Counted from the stretch's first letter, positions 1-8,495 are shown. The stretch is 64,000 nt of DNA from Nocardia sp. NRRL S-836 (GCF_001279525.1 NZ_LGDY01000105.1:1-64000), one strand, 5' to 3'. The notes: a model not told the origin generated them from the sequence alone. Numbers and translations: made by a program.

Positions 1-659
1 CTTCGAGATCGCCGTCACGGCCTGCGCCACGATCACGGGCGTGCCGAAGCCGAGCGTGAACACGGCCTCCAGCACCCACGTGATCAGCTTGCCGACGAGA
101 TCGGCGATCAGGTCGCGCACCATCTCCCGCACGAAACCGACGACCATGCCCATCACACCGACAACGGTCCCCACGGAACCCGCGGCGGAGGCGGCACCGG
201 ACAGCGCGTCGAGCTGGCCGCCGGCCGCGGCGCGGTAGGCGTCGGCGGCCGGGCCGGTCCACGCGGAGGTGGCGTCGACGGCGGACTTGTACTCGGTGGC
301 GACCTTGCCGACCTCCTCGGCGACCTTGTTCCACGTCGCCGAGTACGACTCGATCACCGGCGGGTTGCCGGCCAGCCAGTCGAGGGCTTCCTTCAGCGGC
401 TGCATGTGTTCCATCAGGAACGACGCCGCGGACGACAGCGCAGGGTGCCGAACGGGTCGATGGCCATCGAGGCCGCGTCGGCCGCGAGGCCGAGCATGCC
501 GAGGCCGCCCTCGATCCAGTTGCCGTCCTTGAAGCCGTTGAACGTGTCCATCGCCGACTCGGCGATGGAGATGCCCGTGGCCCAGCCGTTGTCACCGGTT
601 CCGGCGTTCATGAACCCCGACGGCGCGGCGTCGGGGTTGACCACCAGGGGGTTCGACAT
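1..659 (-). pseudogene. ESX/WXG100-like protein gene, frameshifted and cut by the window edge
   Basis: The reading frame opens at an ATG at 659 behind a good GGAGG ribosome site and codes about 73 residues (MSNPLVVNPDAAPSG...) before reading into a stop in the wrong frame. From about 440 leftward the next frame continues a typical protein: a helical segment, a WTGPAADAYR motif like the W-x-G turn of WXG100 proteins, then a long hydrophobic helix region (GTVVGVMGMVVGFVREM) reaching the window edge. One missing base inside the CAGCGCAG tract at 436-443 would restore a single frame. This is seen directly. The family (type VII secretion substrate or associated protein) is from pattern recognition. 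It may be a true frameshift mutation or a sequencing error; the 3' end lies outside the window. Confidence 0.6.
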
Positions 660-739
660 CACTTGCCTCCGGAGGTCTGCGTGACGTGCGCTGCCGTCTC
701 GTGCGCGTCGGCACCGACTCCGAAATCACCGGCAGCCAT
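659..739 (-). CDS. 26-residue ORF coupled to the ESX-like gene
   Basis: A short ORF starts with ATG at 739 behind a strong purine-rich ribosome site (GAGGGGGG about five bases upstream) and ends with a TGA that overlaps the ATG of the next gene (TGATG). The peptide begins MAAGDFGVGADAHETAAHVT, which resembles the N-terminal helix of EspC-like (ESX-1 secretion-associated) proteins, which are normally about 100 residues. It could be a real tiny leader peptide used for translational coupling, or a truncated remnant of an EspC-like gene. It is too short for homology to be safe; the ribosome site and the stop-start overlap are the main support. Confidence 0.4.
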   Translation of the reverse strand: MAAGDFGVGADAHETAAHVTQTSGGK

Positions 740-924
740 CGGTTCCCCCCTCGGAACAACAGGATCAGGCTCAGAACGGACGCGCGGCCGGGTCTCGCGG
801 TGGACGACGGCGTGGTCGTGAACGTTCCACAGGATGACGCAGCGGCTCCCCGCCCGGTTTCGTTCAACCGCCAAATGATCCATACGGCGCAACGGAGGTT
901 ACGTCGATCCGACCAACGAGGAAG

Positions 925-1593
925 TCAGGGCTGCCACACCAGGACGGCGAGGACCACCTCGCCGGAGGAGACCCAGTCCGAGTTCTTGACCCGCAACCAC
1001 GCGACCCTGCGGTCCGAGGTGGCGAAGCAGTACTGCGTGCCCGCCAGGAGGGGGAGGATCGGGGACGGCGTGTTGTACCCGCCCGCGACGGCGTCCGTGC
1101 ACCGTGCCCTCGCCTGCTGCTCGCTGCCCCGGTCGTCGGCGAAACCGCTGCCGTTGGCGTACAACAGCGCGTTCTCGGTCAGGTAGAGGTCCGTGTCGCC
1201 GGTGGCGCCGTCCGCGCGCCGGGCCGCGGTCTCGTCGCCGTCGAGGTCGACGCCGGTCCTGCCGGTCAGCCGCACCTCGCGCACCGGGGTGGAATCCGGT
1301 GGGGCACTGGTCTTCGGTGACGTCCGCACCGTCGAACCGATCGGCGGGACCGAGGCCTGCGGGTGGGCGGTGGCGACGACCTTCCACACCACGAGCCCCA
1401 GCACCAGGGTCAGCACCGCGCCGAGGACCACGCCGAGGGCCGGCAGGCTGATCGTGGTGGTGCGGGAGTTGACCGTGGTGGTGCCGACGTGGGCGTCGCC
1501 GTGGACCTGGCCCGCCCGGAAAGCGGTGTCGAGCCGGTCGGAGTGCACCTGGTTGTGCGTCACGTCCTGGTGGCGGGGATCCGGTCCGATCAC
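925..1593 (-). CDS. single-pass membrane protein of unknown function
   Basis: About 222 residues. Visible parts: an N-terminal Gly/His/Val-rich stretch (HNQVHSDRLDTAFRAGQVHG) of the kind found at the start of many actinomycete signalling and NTPase proteins; one strong transmembrane helix around residues 50-72; a Pro/Ser/Thr linker; and an extracytoplasmic domain of about 120 residues with two cysteines that could pair. It is probably anchored with the C-terminal domain outside. The GTG at 1593 has no clear ribosome site; a second GTG at 1563 (starting THNQVHSD) is an alternative. I do not recognise the extracellular domain and assign no function. Confidence 0.6.
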   Translation of the reverse strand: MIGPDPRHQDVTHNQVHSDRLDTAFRAGQVHGDAHVGTTTVNSRTTTISLPALGVVLGAVLTLVLGLVVWKVVATAHPQASVPPIGSTVRTSPKTSAPPDSTPVREVRLTGRTGVDLDGDETAARRADGATGDTDLYLTENALLYANGSGFADDRGSEQQARARCTDAVAGGYNTPSPILPLLAGTQYCFATSDRRVAWLRVKNSDWVSSGEVVLAVLVWQP

Positions 1594-1644
1594 GTCAGGA
1601 GGTCGGTACGGCCACCGGGTTCGTTACATCCCGAACGCGCGTGC

Positions 1645-2394
1645 TCACTCGCCGTCGAGGTCGAGCAGTGCCGCGAGCAGGTCCTCCGGCGTCTCCAGCT
1701 GGGGCAGGTGACCGGTGCCGGGCAGCAGGGTGAAGGTCGCCCCCGGGATCGCGGCGGCGAAAGCCTTGCCGTACGCCGAATCGGCGATGCCGTCGCTCGC
1801 GCCCCACATCACGTGGACGGGAATGCGCACCTGGCTGAGCCGCTCGGCCAGCGTCGGGTCGGACATGGCAGGCCCGGTGTAGCTCAGCAGGGCCAGCACG
1901 TCCGGGCTCGGGCCGGTGCCGGTGGCCGGTGGTTGCGGGGCCTTGGCCGGGTCGTGCCACGACAGCTTCTGCAGTTCCGGCAGTGAAAGGCCGCGGACGT
2001 CGGTGATCGGATGTCCGGCGACCTCGATGCCGACCGCGTCGACAATCACCGCGCTGCTGACCCGCGGGCTGTTCAGCAGCGCGATCTCGGCGGCCAGCCA
2101 GCCGCCGAAGGAGTTGCCGAGCACGGTGACGCCGGTGAGGTCGAGCTGGTCGAGCAGGGCCACGTAGGTGCGGGCCAGGTCGGTGACGGTGGCGAGCTCG
2201 TCGGGTTTCGGGGTGCCGGAGAAACCGGGGTGGGTGGGCAGCAGCACGCGCGAGCGGGTGCGTCCGGCGAGCAGGTCGGCGAAACCGGCCATCGTCGGCA
2301 CGCCACCGCCGCCGTGCAGGAGCAGGAACGTCCGGGTGCGGTCGTGCTCCCGCACGGTCAGTTCGACGGAGCCGGTCTTGATCATGACGGTCAC
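1645..2394 (-). CDS. alpha/beta hydrolase
   Basis: A 249-residue cytoplasmic alpha/beta-hydrolase-fold enzyme. The oxyanion loop LLHGGGG lies near residue 30, the nucleophile elbow is GNSFGG, an acidic residue follows in the WGASDG segment, and the catalytic histidine is in GTGHLPQLE near the C-terminus, so the triad is complete. Start GTG 2394 has GGAG seven bases upstream; ATG 2385 is an alternative. It is divergently transcribed from a MarR regulator with a palindrome between them, which suggests it is induced by a small ligand that the MarR protein senses. The substrate cannot be told from sequence; ester or haloalkane hydrolysis is possible. Confidence 0.85.
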   Translation of the reverse strand: MTVMIKTGSVELTVREHDRTRTFLLLHGGGGVPTMAGFADLLAGRTRSRVLLPTHPGFSGTPKPDELATVTDLARTYVALLDQLDLTGVTVLGNSFGGWLAAEIALLNSPRVSSAVIVDAVGIEVAGHPITDVRGLSLPELQKLSWHDPAKAPQPPATGTGPSPDVLALLSYTGPAMSDPTLAERLSQVRIPVHVMWGASDGIADSAYGKAFAAAIPGATFTLLPGTGHLPQLETPEDLLAALLDLDGE

Positions 2395-2421
2395 GGTGTG
2401 CTCCAGGAGTACTCGACGGGT

Positions 2422-2439
2422 ATATAAGGAACCTTATAT
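2422..2439. promoter_or_regulatory. MarR-type operator palindrome
   Basis: An 18-bp inverted repeat: arms ATATAAGG and CCTTATAT around AA, both arms perfect. It sits in the 94-bp divergent gap between the hydrolase and the MarR gene and overlaps the likely -10 of the hydrolase promoter (TTGCTT, 17 bases, TAAGGT on the minus strand). A related half-site (CTTCCTTA) follows at about 2443. Position and AT-richness in a GC-rich genome support an operator for the neighbouring MarR protein. Confidence 0.6.
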
Positions 2440-2488
2440 CAGCTTCCTTACCTAAGCAACCTGACCTCACTGCGGTAGGCTGACCGCC

Positions 2489-2911
2489 ATGCCGCACCAC
2501 CCCGCCGACGTCGCCCTGGCCGTCAAACGCCTGCAACACCGCCACCACCGAGCGCTGAGCAAGGCGCTGGCCCCGCTCGGGCTCTCGCTGGTGCAGTGGG
2601 ACACGTTGCGGCACCTGCACCGCAACCCCGATGCGTCGCTGCACGACCTCGCGGTGCTGACGTTCCAGACCGACCAGTCCTTCGGGTCGCTGGCCACGCG
2701 GATGGCCGAGCGTGGGCTCATCGAACGGGCGCCGGGGCCGGGGCGTGCGGTGCGGCACCGGCTCACCGAGGAGGGAAGCCGGCTGCGTGCGGCCGGGCAG
2801 GAGCTCGTGGACGAGGTCGTGGGGATCTCGTTCCAGCACCTCTCGGCGGCCCAGCTCGACCAGCTCGGTGAGCTGCTGGACATCGCGCTCGGTGCCGACC
2901 CGGCCGGGTGA
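2489..2911 (+). CDS. MarR-family transcriptional regulator
   Basis: A 140-residue winged-helix protein. The recognition region and wing (TFQTDQSFGSLATRMAERGL then RHRLTEEG) are typical of MarR, flanked by N- and C-terminal dimerisation helices. The ATG lies seven bases after a TAGGCT -10 hexamer, so the transcript is probably leaderless. It faces the alpha/beta hydrolase gene and most likely represses it and itself through the palindrome at 2422-2439. Its 3' end is three bases from the convergent SDR gene. The ligand is unknown. Confidence 0.88.
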   Translation: MPHHPADVALAVKRLQHRHHRALSKALAPLGLSLVQWDTLRHLHRNPDASLHDLAVLTFQTDQSFGSLATRMAERGLIERAPGPGRAVRHRLTEEGSRLRAAGQELVDEVVGISFQHLSAAQLDQLGELLDIALGADPAG

Positions 2912-2914
2912 GCA

Positions 2915-3637
2915 CTACCAGGGGATGACGCCCTCGTCGTCGAAGAAGCCGCCGCGCGGGCCGTCGTCGGGCAGGGTGGCGAGCCGGATCGCGATCGCCG
3001 CGCCCTGCTCGGGCGTGCGCGGCGCGGCGTGGCCGGTGAAGTCGGTCGCGACGTAGCCGGGGCAGGCGGCGTTCACGATGACGTTCGTGCCGGCGAGCTC
3101 ACGGGCGTACTGCGCGGTGATGCTGTTGAGCATCGACTTCGACGGCGCGTACGCGGCGAGCTGGGGGCCGGTCTGGAGGGTCAGCGAGCCCATGTTGCTC
3201 GACATGTTGACGATGCGCGGCGACTCCGCGCGGCGCAGCAGCGGGAGCATCGCGTTCGTCACGCGCACGACGCCGAACACGTTGGTGTCCAGCACGGTCC
3301 GCACGACGTCGAGGTCCAATGTGGACGGGATCTGCGCGCCGCCGTCCACCCGGCCGCCGATGCCCGCGTTGTTGACCAGCACGTCGAGTCGTCCCGTGGT
3401 CTGCTCGATGGTCTTGGCCGCCGTGGCCGCGCTGTCGTCGGAGGTGACGTCGAGTGCGACCCCGAACGCGTCGATGCCGTTGGCGCGCAACCGTTCTACG
3501 GCTTCCTCACGCCGGGTGGTGTCACGTGCGCCCACCGCGATCGTGAAGCCGATGGCCCCGAGGCCCTGCGCGATGGCGTAGCCGATTCCCTTGTTCGCGC
3601 CGGTGACCAGCGCGGTCTTCTTGTTCACGTCAGCCAT
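2915..3637 (-). CDS. short-chain dehydrogenase/reductase
   Basis: A 240-residue classical SDR. The NAD(P)-binding TGANKGIG motif is near residue 12, NNAG follows near 90, the catalytic serine is in NMSSNMG and the Y-x-x-x-K pair is YAPSK. It ends in the C-terminal FFDDEGVIPW seen in a carbonyl-reductase-like subgroup. The ATG at 3637 is chosen because the protein begins MADVNKKTALVTGA as is usual. It is divergent from the LysR gene at 3720, which probably controls it; the only gap between them is 82 bases. Substrate unknown; NADPH is likely because the ARDTTRREE segment after strand 2 carries basic residues. Confidence 0.88.
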   Translation of the reverse strand: MADVNKKTALVTGANKGIGYAIAQGLGAIGFTIAVGARDTTRREEAVERLRANGIDAFGVALDVTSDDSAATAAKTIEQTTGRLDVLVNNAGIGGRVDGGAQIPSTLDLDVVRTVLDTNVFGVVRVTNAMLPLLRRAESPRIVNMSSNMGSLTLQTGPQLAAYAPSKSMLNSITAQYARELAGTNVIVNAACPGYVATDFTGHAAPRTPEQGAAIAIRLATLPDDGPRGGFFDDEGVIPW

Positions 3638-3719
3638 GGTCGGCCGCGTTCGCGCCCGTGTCCAAGATCGGTTCAGTACGCGGTGATACTGCACGGGTAT
3701 CAGGGAGTAGGCTGGACGG

Positions 3720-4580
3720 GTGCACGATCTCGAAACCCGCGAGCTCCGGTATTTCCTTGCCGTCGCGGAAGAACTGCACTTCGGCCGCGCCGCCGACCGG
3801 CTCGGGATCGCCCAGCCGCCGCTGTCCCGCGCGATCCGGCAGCTGGAGCACCGGCTCGGCGTCCGGCTCCTCGACCGTGACCGGCGCGGGGTGGCGCTCA
3901 CCGAACCCGGTCGGGTTCTGTTGCGTGAAGCCAAGATCGCTCTCGACGCGGTCGCGGCCGCCGCACGCCGCACCCGGCAGGCGGGGGACCGGCAACGGCC
4001 GCTCGTGCTCGTGACCAAGGCCGGCGCGTCCCACGAACTGCTGCGGCGGCTGCTGGACGCCGTCGCGCGCGAACCTGGCGCACCCGCCGTCGAGGTGCTG
4101 CTGTGCGAGGTCGGCGAGCAGGCCGGGCTGTTGCGCGACGGGAGCGCGGACGTGGCGATCATGCACCGCCCCTACGACGACCTCGCCGGGTTCGACACCG
4201 AGGACCTCGCCGTCGAGGGCCAGGTCGCCATCCTGCCCGCCACGCACCCGCTCGCCGCACGCGACGAGCTCGTGCTCGCCGACGTCAGCGACGTACCGGA
4301 CCTGCCGATCGCCCGCTGGCCCCGGCTCGACGGGTCCTATCCGGACGGACCGGGTCCCGAGGTGCGCACGCAGTCGAAGCTCGCGCAGCTCGTGGCGCTG
4401 GGCAGGACGCTGCTCGTCATCCCCGCGTCCAGCCGGGCCTGGCAGTGGCCGGAGCACGTCGCGGTGCCGGTGGTCGACGCGCCGGACGTCACGACGGTGC
4501 TCGCGTGGCAGCCGGGCAACCGGTCCCCGGCCGTCGCGTCGTTCGTCCGCACGGCGGCGGGGCTGCGGTCAGGTTCGTGA
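3720..4580 (+). CDS. LysR-family transcriptional regulator
   Basis: A 286-residue LTTR. The N-terminal helix-turn-helix (LRYFLAVAEELHFGRAADRL and AQPPLSRAIRQLE) is clear; the remaining about 190 residues form the ligand-binding domain, somewhat shorter than usual. The start is GTG 3720, seven bases after TAGGCT, so it is probably translated from a leaderless transcript. It faces the SDR gene and is likely its activator or repressor. The 3' end overlaps the convergent TetR gene by 12 bases. Confidence 0.9.
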   Translation: MHDLETRELRYFLAVAEELHFGRAADRLGIAQPPLSRAIRQLEHRLGVRLLDRDRRGVALTEPGRVLLREAKIALDAVAAAARRTRQAGDRQRPLVLVTKAGASHELLRRLLDAVAREPGAPAVEVLLCEVGEQAGLLRDGSADVAIMHRPYDDLAGFDTEDLAVEGQVAILPATHPLAARDELVLADVSDVPDLPIARWPRLDGSYPDGPGPEVRTQSKLAQLVALGRTLLVIPASSRAWQWPEHVAVPVVDAPDVTTVLAWQPGNRSPAVASFVRTAAGLRSGS

Positions 4581-5207
4581 GCGGGCCCCGGCGGGCGAGT
4601 GGTGCTGTGCCGGGAACACGGTGCCCAGCACGTAGGTGACGATGGCGGCGGGGTCAGGCGCCGGTGCGACGGTCTGGCGCAGCGCGAGGCCGATGCCGAG
4701 CGCGCCGAGCATGACGACGGCCTGGTGCAGCGGCAGCGCGGGCGTCAGGCCCAGCCGCCGGGAGTGCTCGGTGAGCAGGGCGACGACCGCGTCGTCGTGG
4801 CGTTGCTGGACGGCGGCGACCAGGCTCGCGACCTCGGGTTGCTGCGCCGTCGCGGCGAGCACCTCCGCGGCCGCCGCGCTCCACCGCGCGGCGTCCTCGT
4901 CGGCCGGGCTCACGCCCGCCAGGACGGCGATCAGGCCGTCGCGAGTGGTGGCGGTGCCGAGCGCGGCGCCCAGTGCCGCCAGGTGGGTGTCCGCGTCGGC
5001 CTCGACGATCGCCAGCCACAGCCCTTCCTTGCCACCGAAGTGCTTGTAGACCGCGCCGCGGGTGTAGCCGGCGTCGGCCGCGATCTCCTCCACGGTCGCC
5101 GCGAGGAAACCGCGCCGCAGGAACACCTGCCGTCCCGCCGCCAGCAGGTGGTCGTGGGTGCGCCGCTGCTGCTCGGCGCGTGTCAGCCGGGTCATCGGCC
5201 CGTCCAT
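4569..5207 (-). CDS. TetR-family transcriptional regulator
   Basis: A 212-residue TetR protein. The N-terminal DNA-binding domain shows ATVEEIAADAGYTRGAVYKH with FGGKEGL at the end of the recognition region; the C-terminal ligand domain is helical and not recognisable. Start ATG 5207 or 5195 (four codons in). It is divergent from a small membrane protein gene at 5258, with repeated GTTAC/GTAAC elements between, so it probably controls that gene and itself. Confidence 0.9.
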   Translation of the reverse strand: MDGPMTRLTRAEQQRRTHDHLLAAGRQVFLRRGFLAATVEEIAADAGYTRGAVYKHFGGKEGLWLAIVEADADTHLAALGAALGTATTRDGLIAVLAGVSPADEDAARWSAAAAEVLAATAQQPEVASLVAAVQQRHDDAVVALLTEHSRRLGLTPALPLHQAVVMLGALGIGLALRQTVAPAPDPAAIVTYVLGTVFPAQHHSPAGARSRT

Positions 5208-5208
5208 T

Positions 5209-5244
5209 CAGTAACAGAACGTTTCTGGGTGCACAACGTTACTG
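5209..5244. promoter_or_regulatory. probable TetR operator region
   Basis: Two nested inverted repeats lie in the 50-base divergent gap between the TetR gene and the small membrane protein: CAGTAAC (5209-5215) pairs with GTTACTG (5238-5244), and an imperfect inner CAGAACGTTTCTG spans 5215-5227. Both lie just upstream of both start codons, the place where a TetR dimer would block transcription. Confidence 0.5.
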
Positions 5245-5257
5245 TACGGTCGGTCGC

Positions 5258-5509
5258 ATGGAGCTACTGGCCTCCGTGGCCGCGTTTCTCAGCCTGCCGC
5301 TCTTCCTGGCCGGGTTCGTCTGGTATGCCCTCAGGGCCCGCCGCAGCGGCAGCGGCCAGTCGCTCATGGGACCGTTCGAGGAGATCTGGGACCCGATCGC
5401 GCACCGCACGAACATCGAGGTCCGGGCCGAGGACGAACGGCAGGCCGAGGCCCCCGCGCCCGGCGACCCGGTCGTGCTGCCACGCCGCCGCCGCCGACCG
5501 CGGTCCTGA
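5258..5509 (+). CDS. small single-pass membrane protein
   Basis: An 83-residue protein with one N-terminal transmembrane helix (residues about 3-23), a short linker and the segment SLMGPFEEIWDPIAHRTNIE, which I recognise as a conserved motif of a small uncharacterised actinomycete membrane family. The C-terminus is acidic and then very Arg-rich. The ATG at 5258 lies just after the operator region shared with the TetR gene. The long tail should face the cytoplasm by the positive-inside rule. Function unknown. Confidence 0.65.
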   Translation: MELLASVAAFLSLPLFLAGFVWYALRARRSGSGQSLMGPFEEIWDPIAHRTNIEVRAEDERQAEAPAPGDPVVLPRRRRRPRS

Positions 5510-5560
5510 GCGGAGACGAGCCGGTGCGCAGGGCCACGCGCACCGGGCAAGGGTGGCTCC

Positions 5561-5579
5561 CGCAGTACCTGTAACGCCA
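5561..5579 (-). promoter_or_regulatory. putative MmyB-type regulator box upstream of the SDR
   Basis: On the minus strand this reads GGTACTGCGGGAGCCACCC. It matches the box at 6545-6563 in front of the XRE regulator gene at 14 of 19 positions, including GGTACTG and CC-CCC. It lies 128 bases before the SDR start. The shared motif suggests both genes answer to the regulator at 6595. Confidence 0.4.
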
Positions 5580-5706
5580 GGATCTCCCGGCCGTCCGGAA
5601 CGCCTGCCAGCCTCGTTCCAGGCGCCCTGAACGAAAGCGCCGACAAACCACTCCACGGACAAGCGGGCTGCACCCGCGTCAGTCCAGTTCAGAAGTGCGG
5701 AGACCA

Positions 5707-6510
5707 ATGGCGGACAGCCGATTCACCAGCCACCCGGGCCTTTTCGACCTGAGTGGGAAGTACGCCCTCGTCACCGGTGGCACCAGGGGCATCGGGATGA
5801 TGATCGCGCGCGGCCTCCTCCAGGCGGGCGCCCGTGTCGTCATCAGCTCACGCACGGCGGACGCGTGCGCCGAGGCACAGCGCCTGCTGTCCGAGTTCGG
5901 CGACGTCCGGGCGATCCCCGCCGACCTGTCCAGGCACGACGAGTGCCGGCGCCTCGCCGACCTCGTCCAGGCCGACTCGGACCGCCTGGACGTCCTCGTC
6001 AACAACGCGGGAGCGATGTGGCGCGAGCCCCTGGAGACGTTCCCGGACGAGGCCTGGGACACCGTGCTCGACCTCAACCTCAAGTCGCCGTTCTGGCTGG
6101 TGCAGGCGCTGCTGCCGGCACTGCGCAGGGCGGGCACCGCCGATGACCCGGCGCGGGTCATCAACATCGGCAGCATCGCCGCGATCCACGTCGCCGCCTC
6201 GCCCAACTACTCCTACGCGGGCAGCAAAGCGGCACTCCACCAGCTCACCCGAGTGCTCGCGAGAGAACTGGGCCCGGAGCACATCACGGTGAACGCGGTG
6301 GCACCGGGACCGTTCCCGTCGCAGATGATGGCGGCCACGCTCGACGCCATCGGCGACACGATCGCGGCGAAGGCCCCTCTGCGCCGGCTCGGCCGCGACG
6401 ACGACATGGCGGGCACCGCCGTGTTCCTCGCCAGCCGGGCCGGTTCCTACCTCACGGGTGCGGTCATCCCGGTGGACGGCGGCATCGCCACGACCGCGTC
6501 AGGCACCTGA
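5707..6510 (+). CDS. short-chain dehydrogenase/reductase
   Basis: A 267-residue classical SDR close to gluconate 5-dehydrogenase/3-ketoacyl-ACP reductase-like enzymes. TGGTRGIG binds the dinucleotide, NNAG is present, the catalytic serine lies in NIGSIAAI and the active pair is YAGSK; the C-terminus ends with the usual LTGAVIPVDGG. ATG 5707 with a GGAGA site is preferred to GTG 5695. It is followed by a MmyB-type regulator in the same direction, a pairing common in actinomycetes, and shares an upstream motif with it. Substrate unknown. Confidence 0.88.
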   Translation: MADSRFTSHPGLFDLSGKYALVTGGTRGIGMMIARGLLQAGARVVISSRTADACAEAQRLLSEFGDVRAIPADLSRHDECRRLADLVQADSDRLDVLVNNAGAMWREPLETFPDEAWDTVLDLNLKSPFWLVQALLPALRRAGTADDPARVINIGSIAAIHVAASPNYSYAGSKAALHQLTRVLARELGPEHITVNAVAPGPFPSQMMAATLDAIGDTIAAKAPLRRLGRDDDMAGTAVFLASRAGSYLTGAVIPVDGGIATTASGT

Positions 6511-6544
6511 GCGTCGAGGCCTGGTCGCGAACGGCTCCGTCGGG

Positions 6545-6563
6545 GGTACTGGCAGTGCCTCCC
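6545..6563 (+). promoter_or_regulatory. putative MmyB-type regulator box upstream of the regulator
   Basis: GGTACTGGCAGTGCCTCCC contains a 7-1-7 near-palindrome (GGTACTG, G, CAGTGCC; one mismatch). It ends 31 bases before the GTG of the XRE regulator and overlaps the -35 zone of its promoter, fitting autoregulation. A related box precedes the SDR gene at 5707. Confidence 0.5.
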
Positions 6564-6594
6564 TCCGCCTGCGGACCGGGCCTAGGGTGAAGGC

Positions 6595-7485
6595 GTGACC
6601 AAGCTCGATCTGCGCACCGAGATCAAGGAGTTCCTGAGCTCACGTCGTGCGCGGATCACGCCCGAGCAGGCCGGACTGCCCGTCTACGGCGGCAACCGCC
6701 GGGTCAAGGGCCTGCGCCGCGAAGAGGTGGCCCTGCTCGCGGGCGTGTCGGTCGACTACTACGTGCGCATGGAGCGCGGCAGCCTCGCCGGAGCCTCCGA
6801 CGGGGTGCTGGACGCGCTGGCGTCCGCCCTGCAACTGGACGAGGCCGAGCGCGATCACCTGTTCCACCTCGCGCGGCAGTCCGGGGCGCCCGGCGGTCCA
6901 CGCCGCCGGCGCCCCGCCGTGACGGTGCGCCCGGCGCTTCAGCAGGTGCTCGACGCCATCACTGATGCGCCGGCGTGGATCTGCAACGGCCGTTATGACG
7001 TCCTGGCCGTGAACCCACTCGTCCGCGCGCTGTACTCACCGGTGTTCGCCGACCCGCGACGGCCGGCGAACACCGCGCGGTTCGTGTACCTGGAACCCGA
7101 GGCGGCGAGGACGTTCTTCGTCGACTACGACCGGATCGTCTGCGACGTGGCCGCGAAGCTGCGCATGGAAGCCGGCCGCAACCCGCACGACGAGGAGCTG
7201 ATCGCCCTGGTCGGTGAGCTGTCGACCCGCAGTGAGCTGTTCCGGCAGCGGTGGGCGTCCCGGGACGTCCGGCTCCACCGGTCCGGCCGCAAGCGGCTGC
7301 ACCACCCCGTGGTGGGCCGGCTCGACCTGGACGTCGAGTCGATGGACCTGCCCGCCGACCCCGGCCTGCTCCTCAACGTCTACACCGCTGCCGCGGACAC
7401 GCCGGCCGCGGACGGTCTGGCCCTGCTGGCGTCGTGGGCGGCGGGACGGGACAGGCCGGCGACCGAGGTCCAAGCACTCCGCTGA
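6595..7485 (+). CDS. XRE helix-turn-helix regulator with MmyB-like ligand domain
   Basis: A 296-residue regulator. Residues about 10-90 form the XRE helix-turn-helix domain (VKGLRREEVALLAGVSVDYY then MERG), and the rest matches the MmyB-like ligand-binding domain, a PAS-like fold: APAWICNGRYDVLAVNPL, then a W-containing stretch and HHPVVGRLDLD. Start GTG 6595 is six bases after TAGGGT, so it is probably leaderless. It lies downstream of an SDR gene and likely controls it. Known MmyB-like domains bind fatty acids or similar ligands; the ligand here is not known. Confidence 0.88.
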   Translation: MTKLDLRTEIKEFLSSRRARITPEQAGLPVYGGNRRVKGLRREEVALLAGVSVDYYVRMERGSLAGASDGVLDALASALQLDEAERDHLFHLARQSGAPGGPRRRRPAVTVRPALQQVLDAITDAPAWICNGRYDVLAVNPLVRALYSPVFADPRRPANTARFVYLEPEAARTFFVDYDRIVCDVAAKLRMEAGRNPHDEELIALVGELSTRSELFRQRWASRDVRLHRSGRKRLHHPVVGRLDLDVESMDLPADPGLLLNVYTAAADTPAADGLALLASWAAGRDRPATEVQALR

Positions 7486-7676
7486 CGTTCGGACCCCTCG
7501 GGGCTGGACGGGGCTGCCACGCATTGGTCAGAGAATTCTCGGGTTCGGCGGAAACCTTTCCGCGAGCAGCGGCAACTTCCGGGCAGATCTGAATCAGGTG
7601 CCGGCCGCCCCCACGATCCGCAGCTCAGCGCCGGTTCCTGCGATCATGGCGTCATCGTCAACACGCGGGAGCCGGG

Positions 7677-8495
7677 ATGTCCGTCAGCAGCATCGAGACC
7701 ACCATCCGCACCCTCGACGGCCTCCACCTGCGCGGAACACTCGTCACGCCGGACATGCCCACCGACCACGCCATCGTGCTGGTCCACGGCGGTGGCGTCA
7801 CCCGCGACGAAGGCGGCTTCTTCACCAGGCTGGCAACCGGTCTCGCCGAGGCGGGCGTGGCCGCACTCCGCTACGACCTCCGGGGCCACGGCGAGAGCGA
7901 CGGGCCACAGCAGGACACCACGCTGGCGGGCCACCTCAACGACGTTTCCGTGGCGCTGCAACACATCCGTGAGACAACCGGTGCCACGCGGGCCAGCCTG
8001 CTCGGGACCAGTTTCGGCGGTGGCCTCGCCGCCTACTACGCCGGGACGCGGCCGGCCGAGCTGGACCGCCTCGTGCTGCTCAACCCCCAGCTCGACTACA
8101 GGAACCGCTACATCGAGCAGAAGCCGTACTGGGATGGCGACCGCCTGAACGACGAAATGGCCGCGCAGCTCGCCGAACAGGGCTTCATCGCGCACTCGCC
8201 CACGGTCAAGCACGGCCGTGCATTTCTCAACGAGGTGTTCTGGATTCGGCCGCTCGACGTGCTGGACAGGATCACCGCGCCGACGCTGCTCGTCCACGGA
8301 ACACGTGACACGTTCGTTCCGGTGGAGGTGTCGAGGCGGGCAGACCGGCAACTCCGCGGGGAGCACCGGTTGGTGGAAGTCGAGGGGGCGCAGCACGGCT
8401 TCGCCGTGCACGACGACCCGGCGTACGCCGATCCACAAAGCCAGGCCTGGCAAGGGTCAGTCATCAAGACGGTGTGCGACTGGGTTGCTGTCTGA
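7677..8495 (+). CDS. alpha/beta hydrolase
   Basis: A 272-residue hydrolase of the serine aminopeptidase/dienelactone-hydrolase-like branch. The nucleophile motif is GTSFGG, the acid is in HGTRDTFVP and the histidine in GAQHGF, so the triad is complete; LVHGGGVTRDEGG gives the oxyanion region. ATG 7677 is preceded by a weak GGGAG site. It stands alone on the plus strand between two XRE-type regulators. Ester or thioester cleavage is likely, substrate unknown. Confidence 0.85.
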   Translation: MSVSSIETTIRTLDGLHLRGTLVTPDMPTDHAIVLVHGGGVTRDEGGFFTRLATGLAEAGVAALRYDLRGHGESDGPQQDTTLAGHLNDVSVALQHIRETTGATRASLLGTSFGGGLAAYYAGTRPAELDRLVLLNPQLDYRNRYIEQKPYWDGDRLNDEMAAQLAEQGFIAHSPTVKHGRAFLNEVFWIRPLDVLDRITAPTLLVHGTRDTFVPVEVSRRADRQLRGEHRLVEVEGAQHGFAVHDDPAYADPQSQAWQGSVIKTVCDWVAV

